A stretch of 27,623 nucleotides of DNA. It comes from Phycisphaerales bacterium UBA1910 (lineage in GTDB: Bacteria; Planctomycetota; Phycisphaerae; Phycisphaerales; UBA1924). Below are positions 18,243 through 24,765 of this stretch, in pieces. Numbering within the stretch: position 1 is the first letter of the stretch; each line of letters begins with the position of its first letter. The notes below the pieces were generated by a model. It made no database searches. It saw nothing but the letters and a program-made list of their open reading frames with translations, and was not told where the DNA came from. The stretch is from contig DDGE01000027.1 of NCBI GenBank assembly GCA_002337545.1, forward strand, positions 114,267-141,889, given 5' to 3'. The position numbers and the translations under genes were made by a program.

Positions 18243-19574
18243 CTAGTTGATCGGCGGAGCCGGCTCCTCCGGCTGGACGGGCTGTTTTGCTTCGATCAAA
18301 TCCTCGATCACCGGGGCAGAGGTTGGGAAGCGGGCGAGTTTCATGATGAACGCCAACACAACGAAGACGCCGCCCACGACAAAGTACATGACCTGAGGAC
18401 TCCCCGCTCCATCCGCAGCCGCCGCGACCGAGTTGCCCATCGGACGCCCAACATTCGAGGCCGCCATGTACAGCGTGAACTGCGTGGCGGCGACGCGAGG
18501 ATCGCACAGCCGCATCGCGATAGGTATGAACGCCACAGAAATCATCGTGGCGAAAAACTCCAACTGCCAGAAGTAGCCCGTTAACAGCGCTGCGTTACTC
18601 CAGAACGGGCGAGCGAGCCCGAACCCGATCGCGAAAAGACTGATCAGGATACACATACTCAGCGCGGATCTTTGGGTACCGATTTTCGCCACCAACCACC
18701 CGCCAACCGTCAGCGCAAAGAGGCCCACAGCGAACTGTGCCTTCGACATCATATCGGTGTATTCCGTCAGCGACCATCCCCCGATGCTCGTGGCAAGACC
18801 CGGGTGATAGGCCTCAGCAACGCCAGACGGCATGGACCTCACGAGGAACACGATGAGCGCCAACAGACTGAGCGGGGCGATCATGGCCTTTGCGCTGTTA
18901 ACTAAGAGCGGCTTCCATGCTTCGACTTGCAGCGCGACATTGCGTGGATGCGCCTCGCCCTTGCCCCACGGTACGCGCCGTTCACCTTCTCTCTCGCGGA
19001 TGAAGATCAAGTACAAGAGGGCACTGCCAACCACCGCGGCCGCACCGAGGTACCCTGCCTCCGTGCCAAACCGCTCGATGAGCCGACCAGCGACAAATGT
19101 CGTCGACGAGATCCCCAGCACCTGCCCGCCGAACATAACTCCCGTTGCCCTCGCACGCTCGTCCTCTGGCATGATGTCAACCGCGAGGCTATCGATCGAA
19201 ACATCCTGAAACGCCGTGCCCGAGTTGACAATGAACCCGAGCATGGACAGCATCCAGATGTCCTCAGATCCTGGCGAAAGCACCGCCGCGAGCACGAGGA
19301 ACAATACAATCGTGGACTGCGCACCGATGATCCAAATCCTTCTCCGCCCCATCGGGAGATAGGTATAACGATCCATGACGAAGCCAAGGAAGAACTTCAT
19401 CGTCCAAGGCAGGATCGACGCGCTGACGACGGCAGCGCGATCAGCCGTCGTGGCCCCGTTGGACGCGAGCCAAGCGGGGATCGCGATAAAGAACAGCCCG
19501 ATCGGGACGCCCTGCGTGAAGTAGAACAAGAACACGGTGAAGAGCCGCAGCTTGGTGCTTCGTTCGAGGATCAT
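18243..19574 (-). CDS. MFS transporter, AmpG/PAT-like permease
   Basis: 443 residues with about twelve hydrophobic segments in two halves joined by a charged loop (REREGERRVPWGKGEAHPRN). The opening LRLFTVFLFYFTQGVPIGLFF resembles the start of AmpG and PAT (peptide/acetyl-CoA transporter) members, which take up muropeptides or acetyl-CoA. LGFVMDRYTYLPMGRRR after helix 2 is the MFS loop motif. The short, Pro/Glu-rich C-terminus is cytosolic. Substrate unknown; muropeptide recycling is only one possibility. The 5' end lies 46 bp from the left boundary of the integrated element, so the element may have moved this gene away from whatever once preceded it. Confidence 0.82.
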   Translation of the reverse strand: MILERSTKLRLFTVFLFYFTQGVPIGLFFIAIPAWLASNGATTADRAAVVSASILPWTMKFFLGFVMDRYTYLPMGRRRIWIIGAQSTIVLFLVLAAVLSPGSEDIWMLSMLGFIVNSGTAFQDVSIDSLAVDIMPEDERARATGVMFGGQVLGISSTTFVAGRLIERFGTEAGYLGAAAVVGSALLYLIFIREREGERRVPWGKGEAHPRNVALQVEAWKPLLVNSAKAMIAPLSLLALIVFLVRSMPSGVAEAYHPGLATSIGGWSLTEYTDMMSKAQFAVGLFALTVGGWLVAKIGTQRSALSMCILISLFAIGFGLARPFWSNAALLTGYFWQLEFFATMISVAFIPIAMRLCDPRVAATQFTLYMAASNVGRPMGNSVAAAADGAGSPQVMYFVVGGVFVVLAFIMKLARFPTSAPVIEDLIEAKQPVQPEEPAPPIN

Positions 19575-19620
19575 GATCGCCTATCTCTACGGGGCACCAA
19601 GGGCGAGAGCAACAAAACTA

Positions 19621-19668
19621 AAAATAGCCCCGCCCGGATTCGAACCGGGGACCAAGCGATTATGAGTC
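19621..19668. repeat. attL: left copy of the 48-bp direct repeat (tRNA-Ile2 3' remnant)
   Basis: Identical over 48 bp to 23828-23875. On the minus strand it encodes the 3' half of the tRNA (TCATAAT through GGGGCTA) with no 5' half, so it is not a functional tRNA gene. Identity ends abruptly: TGTCTG follows here, GCGCGC follows in the right copy. Confidence 0.93.
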
Positions 19669-19865
19669 TGTCTGTAACGGGCCATAATCCCCGCGAAAAA
19701 CAGGGTGATTCAGAGAGCGGCGCAGCAGATGGCGCAGCAGTCCAAGCGGATGAGGTTTTCTCACAGCTCGAACGAATCGTGAAACAGATTAGCTTTGATG
19801 ATCGGGATCATTTGTTGAGATTCGCTGAATCCCTTTTGTATCGCTCAGGGGATGATGATGCCTAG
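19662..19865 (+). CDS. 67-codon ORF starting in attL; predicted severed 3' end of the integrase frame
   Basis: The ATG lies inside the repeat and the frame matches that of the integrase through its own copy of the repeat (both read SPARIRTGDQAIMS). If the element circularised at the repeat, the integrase would continue directly into LSVTGHNPREKQGDSESG and then a predicted helical stretch QADEVFSQLERIVKQISF, ending FAESLLYRSGDDDA. In the integrated state there is no good Shine-Dalgarno and no evident promoter, so separate expression is doubtful. It resembles no family I recognise. Confidence 0.45.
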   Translation: MSLSVTGHNPREKQGDSESGAADGAAVQADEVFSQLERIVKQISFDDRDHLLRFAESLLYRSGDDDA

Positions 19866-20371
19866 TAAGAATCACAAATCCGCCCTACGAGTCCCCGCCC
19901 AGCCCTCGCTCGTCGGAGCATCGGCCTGCGTCCATGCAGAGGCCGATGCGGAGCGAGCGTGGGTTGGGAGGGGGCGGCCCCGCTCAGCCCAAGCTTCGAG
20001 GTGCGGAGGTTTGACCCAGCGTTCTGTGTGTCGGGCGAGCGAGATTCTCTCGCGACCCGGCACAGAATTACTGCTGACATGCCATCCTGAGTTCGTTTCG
20101 TCTGGTTTCGCGTTGTTGCTGAAATCGATGGCCCCTCGTCAGTAATACGGGGGGCAAAGTCACACAACTACATGCAAGGGCTCAGAAAACCGAACGCCAA
20201 ATAATTCCTGTAGGGCAGGACCAGGCGAGGGGGGGGATTTACAAATCAGACCAGGCATGGTACCTTGAAGGTATTGAGAAGAGTGTTCGTGACTAGCTGT
20301 GTATCAGCAGGAGTGCCCGTAAGCGTTGGCGCTATTAATCATTTTCTAAGTTACAGATGACAGGGGTGTAC
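19866..20371. other. Structured non-coding left end of the element (three hairpins)
   Basis: About 500 bp without a convincing gene. Hairpin I (19891-19975) pairs ATCGGCCT/AGGCCGAT, CGCTCG/CGAGCG and CCC-rich with GGG-rich arms, about 30 bp in all around a 12-nt loop. Hairpin II (20021-20068) pairs TTCTGTG/CACAGAA, CGGG/CCCG and GCGAGA/TCTCGC around a TTC loop. Hairpin III (20067-20146) pairs ATTACTG/CAGTAAT and GCCATC/GATGGC. They abut one another. A 13-bp palindrome TACCTTGAAGGTA lies at 20261-20273. Candidates are a structured RNA, a replication or transfer origin, or integrase arm sites. Confidence 0.45.
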
Positions 20372-21706
20372 ATGCGTTTAATATTTCTTCTTGGCATACT
20401 GCCACTTGCTTCTGTGCTCTCGCAAGGCCAGCAGGCTACAGCTGTGGCAAGTTTGGCGCAAGCTCCCCAAGACTGGTATCGCGGATCTGGAAGCAGTTGC
20501 TTAGACAGCCAGCTTCAATATGAAACGGGAGCATTCCCCTTGCATGTAGACACAGGCGATATAGACGGCGATGGTTTTCAGGATGCTGTTGTAGCAAATC
20601 ACTTTGGCAACAGCATCACTATCCTTTATGGTACTGGTAATGGTTTGTTTTTTCGATCAGATGAAATCGACGTTGGCGCGAATCCAGTGCATATATCTAC
20701 GGGTGACATTAACAACGACACATTCGATGACATTGTTGTTTCATGTCGTGACAGCGATGAGTTTTTCGTGTTTGTCAGTGGCACTGATGGCCACTCATTC
20801 TCTCCGCTAGTTCAAACAATGATGGGGAAAGCATATGCAGCCATTATCACCCAGATGGTGCCAGGGGGATTTTCGGAGCTCGTGTTTTTCTCTAATGAAT
20901 GCTCGACAAAAGTTTTTGGCATCAATGAAAATTCCGAGCTTTATGAAACTGCTGAGTACTCAGGTCCATGTCTCGCATCTGATGCATTAGTAGGTGATTT
21001 CAACAATGATTCCACTCCAGATGTCGCCTATTTGGACCGAGCTGGATCGAGTTCGACTATCGGGGTTATGCTTGTGAATAGCCAAGGTGGTCTTTTGAGC
21101 CACAGGACTTATCCATTTGCCCATGAACCTCAAGATTTTGACACCGGAGATTTTAACGACGATGGGTTCTTGGATATCGCTGTCGCAAATTGGGGAGGTG
21201 GAAATGGGCTCGTTCTCATCAACGATAGAACTGGCGGGTATGAACTCCCGCTTACTATTCCAGCCCCAATGCCGCACGATGTCGCCGTTGGGGACATCAA
21301 TAGAGATGGCCACGATGACATTGTCTTTTCGCAATTACTAACTGATACAATCGAAGTGCATTTGGGAGACGGCAGTGGTCAGTTCACACTCGGTGAAACG
21401 CAGGGGGGCGCAATCAATGATCCACGAGGTCTAATTACGCTCGACATCAATAGTGATGGAAGTGATGACATAATGCAGGTCGTCGGCGGAAACCGCCTGG
21501 TTACATACCTGAACTCTTGTGAAAGAATCCTGACGGGTTGTGATGTAGATCTCGATGGGAATGGCGAGCTGAATTTCTTTGATGTTTCAGCTTTTATCGT
21601 TTTCCATTCACTTGGAAGTGACGAAGCTGACATCAATGGTGATGGGCTTCTGAATTTCTTTGATGTTTCTCTGTTCCTGCAACTACTCCAGATGGGCTGC
21701 CCGTAA
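20372..21706 (+). CDS. Secreted FG-GAP/VCBS beta-propeller protein with GC-type dockerin tail (element cargo)
   Basis: 444 residues. Signal peptide RLIFLLGILPLASVLSQG. Six clear propeller blades carry calcium loops: GDIDGDGFQDAVVAN, GDINNDTFDDIVVS, GDFNNDSTPDVAYLD, GDFNDDGFLDIAVAN, GDINRDGHDDIVFS and LDINSDGSDDIMQ. A degenerate blade between the second and third would make seven. The tail has two dockerin-type repeats (DLDGNGELNFFDVSAFI and DINGDGLLNFFDVSLFL) and ends MGCP, as in the gene at position 1. ATG 20372 is chosen because AGGGG lies 5 nt upstream; an ATG at 20357 is in frame but would put polar residues before the signal. Codon use is AT-richer than the host genes. Likely a surface adhesin or binding protein; ligand unknown. 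Confidence 0.85.
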   Translation: MRLIFLLGILPLASVLSQGQQATAVASLAQAPQDWYRGSGSSCLDSQLQYETGAFPLHVDTGDIDGDGFQDAVVANHFGNSITILYGTGNGLFFRSDEIDVGANPVHISTGDINNDTFDDIVVSCRDSDEFFVFVSGTDGHSFSPLVQTMMGKAYAAIITQMVPGGFSELVFFSNECSTKVFGINENSELYETAEYSGPCLASDALVGDFNNDSTPDVAYLDRAGSSSTIGVMLVNSQGGLLSHRTYPFAHEPQDFDTGDFNDDGFLDIAVANWGGGNGLVLINDRTGGYELPLTIPAPMPHDVAVGDINRDGHDDIVFSQLLTDTIEVHLGDGSGQFTLGETQGGAINDPRGLITLDINSDGSDDIMQVVGGNRLVTYLNSCERILTGCDVDLDGNGELNFFDVSAFIVFHSLGSDEADINGDGLLNFFDVSLFLQLLQMGCP

Positions 21707-21903
21707 CTCGTTGCCTCTTTGAGAAGGCGAATCTAGCGCGAAATACACTAGTGGAGATAAGTGCGCTGTGAGTGTATTAATCCTAGACATTCTGATGTGG
21801 ATCGCCTTTGCTGAGACGGCAGTGAGGGTGAATCCTGCGGTGATCCATAAGCTATCTAAGTCAAGATAAATGCCAAATAATCTTCAGCAGCTATTGCGAC
21901 GGC

Positions 21904-21909
21904 TAAAAT
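21904..21909 (+). promoter_or_regulatory. -10 box of the regulator-xis-int operon
   Basis: TAAAAT in the context GGCTAAAAT lies 18 nt before the ATG of the ribbon-helix-helix gene and overlaps the left end of the palindrome. Confidence 0.45.
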
Positions 21910-21929
21910 GACGGGATATATTCCGTCAT
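21908..21929. promoter_or_regulatory. Palindromic operator candidate spanning -10, start site and ATG
   Basis: A 22-bp palindrome: arms ATGACGG and CCGTCAT around GATATATT, with one mismatched pair out of eleven. It begins in the -10 box and ends in the first two bases of the ATG at 21928, where a bound repressor would block initiation. The adjacent gene encodes a ribbon-helix-helix protein, the natural candidate for binding it. Confidence 0.6.
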
Positions 21930-22272
21930 GAGCAAATCCAGATGTGAACTGCGACTCGATCCGATCGTTCATAAACGAATGAAGAATTTGGCCGACAAAA
22001 GCGGCCTCAGCATGAACCAGCTAGTTGAGGGTATCCTCGCCTGGGCGGGTTCAAATGGGCATGCTGGCTCCCCCAATGTGGATGTTAAGCAAGAGCTGAT
22101 CAGGACAAAGCCACTCCCCCAAGTGCTTTGGTTTGGTCACGATGGGATGGAGAGCGATGAATCGGGCGAAAGCATTGGTCCTGATGGCAGTGGGGGGCAA
22201 ATCGCATTTCTGCTCGACTACCGAGCCACCCGTGCCATGGTAAATGGCTGGGAGGTTGACGATGTCGTTTAA
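21928..22272 (+). CDS. Ribbon-helix-helix (Arc/CopG-type) regulator
   Basis: 114 residues. The N-terminal 40 read as a ribbon-helix-helix DNA-binding fold: a strand (RCELRLDP), then two helices (VHKRMKNLADKSG and SMNQLVEGILAWA) with the SMNQLV turn typical of CopG/Arc. The C-terminal 70 residues are Gly/Ser-rich with QVLWFGHDGMESDE and match nothing I recognise. It is the first gene of the operon, and its end overlaps the next gene by 11 nt. A palindrome over its promoter and start codon suggests autoregulation. It may control excision or copy state of the element, or cargo expression. Confidence 0.72.
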   Translation: MSKSRCELRLDPIVHKRMKNLADKSGLSMNQLVEGILAWAGSNGHAGSPNVDVKQELIRTKPLPQVLWFGHDGMESDESGESIGPDGSGGQIAFLLDYRATRAMVNGWEVDDVV

Positions 22273-22609
22273 GAAACGCAAGCCCAACAGATCATCGAAG
22301 CGGTCGAAACAGACGAAGCCTGTGCCTCCCAAAGTTGATCGCACAACTCGATCACCGTACGAGTATGAGGAAGAATGTGCTACAGAGGTAGCAGAGCACC
22401 ATGAAACTGAGCTAGAGGTTTCGGCGGATCGTTTTTTGCTCGTCAAAGAGATTGCCGAGAGATGTGGTGTAGGTGATACGGCGGTACGGAAGTGGAACCG
22501 TGAAGGCAAGCTCCAACTGCGCAAGCTCTTTGGCTCTACTGGACCGTACGGGATGCCAGAGTCACAGTTCATTCGACTGATTCGAGGTGAGGAGGGACAA
22601 ATCTCGTAA
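22262..22609 (+). CDS. Excisionase-like helix-turn-helix protein
   Basis: 115 residues. A basic N-terminus (KKRKPNRSSKRSKQTKP) leads through an acidic linker to a C-terminal MerR/excisionase-type winged HTH: LLVKEIAERCGVGDTAVRKWNREGKLQLRKL, then GPYGMPESQFIRLI. Small proteins of this type next to integrases act as recombination directionality factors that bend att DNA. ATG 22262 is chosen over an in-frame ATG at 22244 because GGGAGG (22250-22255) is 6 nt before it. It overlaps the upstream regulator gene by 11 nt. Its stop overlaps the integrase start (TAATG), which implies translational coupling. An excisionase role is inferred from fold and position. Confidence 0.75.
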   Translation: MSFKKRKPNRSSKRSKQTKPVPPKVDRTTRSPYEYEEECATEVAEHHETELEVSADRFLLVKEIAERCGVGDTAVRKWNREGKLQLRKLFGSTGPYGMPESQFIRLIRGEEGQIS

Positions 22610-23886
22610 TGGCTTGTGTTACGATTATCCGCCACAGATCAGGTAAGACCGCTTACGCGGTAGATGTTGTTGTCCCTGGCTCTAAACGAAGTCGTATCAA
22701 TCTAGGGTCAGTGCCGAAGAAGCACGCCAATCGATTCTGTGATCGCATTCAATCTATTGAAGATGCCGTTCGCATTGGATGTCAGGTTGATCGTCTAGAT
22801 GAAGAATGGCTCAGAAACCTACCGCCTCAGCAGTACGAGCGAGTCGTGCGCAGCGGATTGCTAGATCACACAGGTATTCCCGCGAGGCTCATGAGTCTTA
22901 GTGAGTGGGTCGACATCTGGCTTGCAACGGTCTCCGCACGGTGTAGTGAGCGCACAGTTGAGTTGTACAGTCAGTCAGCTGGACTGTTTACTGCCTTCCT
23001 CGGCAGAGACATCGGCCTTGTATCAGTCACGCGTGATCTTGCTGCCCAGTGGTGTGATGCGCTCCACCTCGACGGTCTCTCTGAGTCGAGCGTTCGTCGA
23101 CATATCCGCCAACTCAAAGCATGTTTCAATGAGGCCATCGGCCGCGACATTCTGATGAGTAATCCATTTGATCGCTTGGCTTCTGCCTCGATCCCTGCCC
23201 AGCGAGATCGGCATGTGTCGGAGGATGAGGCCAGAGCTGTTCTGGCTGAGTTGCCCAGCCCGGCGTACAAGGTGTTATTCGCACTCGCTCGCTTCGGTGG
23301 TCTTCGATCTCCAAGTGAGACGATGGTGTTGGAGTGGGAAGATCTTGATTCTTCACTTGAAGTGATGAGAGTCACTGCACAAAAGACTCAGAAGGATTAT
23401 CCGCTTCGGGCCGTCCCGATAGTGCCTGATCTACGAAGTGCGATCCAAGAGCTAGCGGAACATACAGGCACCATGTCAGGGCCTCTGCTAACGATCTCGA
23501 GTAACAATCATCCTCGAACGGTCAAGAATGCAGCCCTGCGTGCAGGTGTGAAGCCGTGGCCCCGCACATTCCAGACCCTACGGCAATCTTTCTCGACATC
23601 AATGGCTGAGCGATTCCCTGAGCATGTCGTCGCTGCGTGGGCTGGGCACTCGCCAGAGGTCTCGCGACGCCACTACTTGACAGTTCGGGATGAGTACTTG
23701 GTAGACGCCGCAGGGCGCAGCACAAAGCGCAGCACTGCTGGACGCAATGAGGCGGAATTCGACGAAACCACAGCGTACAGCATTGGCCGGTCGAGTGATG
23801 GCAAGTCGTTACCAGACAGTACCATAGAAAATAGCCCCGCCCGGATTCGAACCGGGGACCAAGCGATTATGAGTCGCGCGCTCTAA
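22609..23886 (+). CDS. Tyrosine recombinase/integrase whose 3' end crosses the attachment site
   Basis: 425 residues in the integrated state. A SAM-like core-binding domain lies at about 95-185 and the catalytic domain at about 200-365. Active-site residues: Arg233 (ARFGGLRSPSE), a lysine in the KTQKDYPL hairpin (K259 or K262), Arg325 in FQTLRQS, His347 in WAGHS and Tyr356 in RRHYLTV. The usual H-x-x-R box is Q-x-x-R, as in the planctomycete family I recall. After Tyr356 comes a polar tail. Residues 408-422 are encoded by the att repeat, antisense to tRNA-Ile2, and the last three codons RAL and the stop belong to the chromosome. In the circular form the frame would run on to about 487 residues. 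It starts inside the stop of the excisionase-like gene. Confidence 0.92.
   Translation: MACVTIIRHRSGKTAYAVDVVVPGSKRSRINLGSVPKKHANRFCDRIQSIEDAVRIGCQVDRLDEEWLRNLPPQQYERVVRSGLLDHTGIPARLMSLSEWVDIWLATVSARCSERTVELYSQSAGLFTAFLGRDIGLVSVTRDLAAQWCDALHLDGLSESSVRRHIRQLKACFNEAIGRDILMSNPFDRLASASIPAQRDRHVSEDEARAVLAELPSPAYKVLFALARFGGLRSPSETMVLEWEDLDSSLEVMRVTAQKTQKDYPLRAVPIVPDLRSAIQELAEHTGTMSGPLLTISSNNHPRTVKNAALRAGVKPWPRTFQTLRQSFSTSMAERFPEHVVAAWAGHSPEVSRRHYLTVRDEYLVDAAGRSTKRSTAGRNEAEFDETTAYSIGRSSDGKSLPDSTIENSPARIRTGDQAIMSRAL
23828..23875. repeat. attR: right copy of the 48-bp direct repeat, part of intact tRNA-Ile2
   Basis: Identical to 19621-19668. It supplies tRNA positions 30-73 to the intact tRNA gene and integrase codons 408-422 on the opposite strand. 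Crossover most likely occurs at the anticodon-loop end, where the two copies diverge. Confidence 0.93.
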
Positions 23887-23904
23887 CCGCTGAGCTACGG
23901 GGCC
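23832..23904 (-). tRNA. tRNA-Ile2 (CAU anticodon, lysidine type); integration target
   Basis: Read on minus: acceptor GGCCCCG/CGGGGCT, D arm GCTC/GAGC, anticodon loop CTCATAA (CAU), T loop TTCGAAT, discriminator A. The stretch GCGACTCATAATCGCTTGGTC is essentially that of E. coli tRNA-Ile2, so the CAU is probably modified to read AUA. Two pairs are weak: G1-U72 and C27-U43. Its 3' portion lies in the element's repeat. CCA is not encoded. It sits 27 nt downstream of trpA on the same strand. Confidence 0.9.
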
Positions 23905-23913
23905 GATGCATGG

Positions 23914-23919
23914 ATTGTA
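23914..23919 (-). promoter_or_regulatory. -10 box of tRNA-Ile2
   Basis: Minus-strand TACAAT (GCATACAAT) ends 9 nt before the tRNA 5' end, in the 27-nt gap after trpA. The -35 would lie in the end of trpA and is weak. Confidence 0.4.
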
Positions 23920-23931
23920 TGCGATCGCGTG

Positions 23932-24744
23932 TCAGATGTGGTCCATCGAGATCAGGCCCATCGCCAGTTCGTGGACAAAGTGCTCGGCTTCGACCGCATA
24001 GTCCTTCCCAGAACTCTGTGCCTCGATGATGGCCTTGACGAGGGCGCTGCCCACGATTGCGCCGTCCGCGTGCTTGATGACCGCGGCGACTTGATCGGCA
24101 TTGGAGATCCCAAACCCGCACGCGATCGGCGTCTTGGACTTTTCGCGGATCGAACGCACACGCTCCGAGATGTCGGGGAGATCATCGCGTGCCCCCGTAA
24201 CACCCGATCGTGCAAGCAGGTACGCGAAACCTGTCGACGCGTTAGCGATTTCGATCGCCCGCTCTGTGGGCGAAGTGGGGGATATGAGCATGATCATCGA
24301 AGCGCCGTGCGCCTTGCACGCTTCGCGGTAGGGTTCGGATTCCTCGAACGCGAGATCCGGGAAGATAAACCCGTCGAAGCCTGCCTCGACTGCGTGTTTC
24401 ACGAAGGATTCCGGGCCACCCATCGCGACCACGATCGACACGCTGACCATCGCGACGAGTCCCATCGAGACCTGATCGCGGACCTTGCGGACCTGATCGA
24501 AGATCATTGCGGGGGTGATCCCCTGCTCGAGTGCGACATGCATCGCCGCCGCGATTGTTGGTCCGTCCGCGATGGGATCGCTGTAGGGGAACCCGATCTC
24601 AACAACGCTTGCACCCGCGTTTTCCATTGCTGGGAGCAGCTTTTCCAACGCGTCCGGCTCCGGCGAGCCCGCGCACACAAACGGAAGCAGAGCCCCCTGC
24701 CCTGTTTCCTTCGCTTTCGCAAATGCTTCGTTGATCCGATTCAT
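23932..24744 (-). CDS. trpA: Tryptophan synthase alpha chain
   Basis: About 270 residues, normal for TrpA, which cleaves indole-3-glycerol phosphate to indole for the beta subunit. The catalytic Glu is in VVEIGFPYSDP and the catalytic Asp in SDPIADGPTI. The phosphate-binding segments GFGISNADQV and GAIVGSALVKAI follow. FPDLAFEES stands where PDLPxEE is usual. The start MNRINEAFAKAK aligns with family N-termini; an in-frame ATG two codons upstream (24750) is equally possible. It lies 15-21 nt downstream of map, so the two form an operon. No trpB is adjacent, so the alpha and beta genes are split. Confidence 0.95.
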   Translation of the reverse strand: MNRINEAFAKAKETGQGALLPFVCAGSPEPDALEKLLPAMENAGASVVEIGFPYSDPIADGPTIAAAMHVALEQGITPAMIFDQVRKVRDQVSMGLVAMVSVSIVVAMGGPESFVKHAVEAGFDGFIFPDLAFEESEPYREACKAHGASMIMLISPTSPTERAIEIANASTGFAYLLARSGVTGARDDLPDISERVRSIREKSKTPIACGFGISNADQVAAVIKHADGAIVGSALVKAIIEAQSSGKDYAVEAEHFVHELAMGLISMDHI

Positions 24745-24765
24745 GATCATCCACTCGGTAGGGGG

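Larger units (their letters stand above)
19621..23875. mobile_element. Small integrative element in tRNA-Ile2 (about 4.2 kb)
   Basis: The boundaries are an exact 48-bp direct repeat (19621-19668 and 23828-23875) equal to the 3' part of tRNA-Ile2 from anticodon-stem position 30 to just past the discriminator. The intact tRNA is at the right end; the left copy is a remnant. Contents from left: a stranded 67-codon ORF, about 500 bp of structured non-coding DNA, a secreted propeller gene, a ribbon-helix-helix gene, an excisionase-like gene and a tyrosine integrase. The cargo gene is visibly AT-richer than the flanking chromosome. No replication or conjugation genes are seen, so movement would depend on the integrase and host or helper functions. 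Confidence 0.9.

Noticed and set aside
18927..19661. Long plus-strand frame leading into the 67-codon ORF at attL
   Set aside because: It is the shadow of the minus-strand MFS gene; only the part after the repeat has an independent explanation, as the displaced integrase 3' end.
19621..19668. Second tRNA gene at the left boundary
   Set aside because: Only the 3' part from position 30 is present, with no D arm or 5' acceptor strand; it is the att duplication.
19852..20167. Frames of about 100 codons on both strands over the hairpin region
   Set aside because: Both are explained by the GC-rich inverted repeats; low-complexity Arg/Ser/Pro products without start signals.
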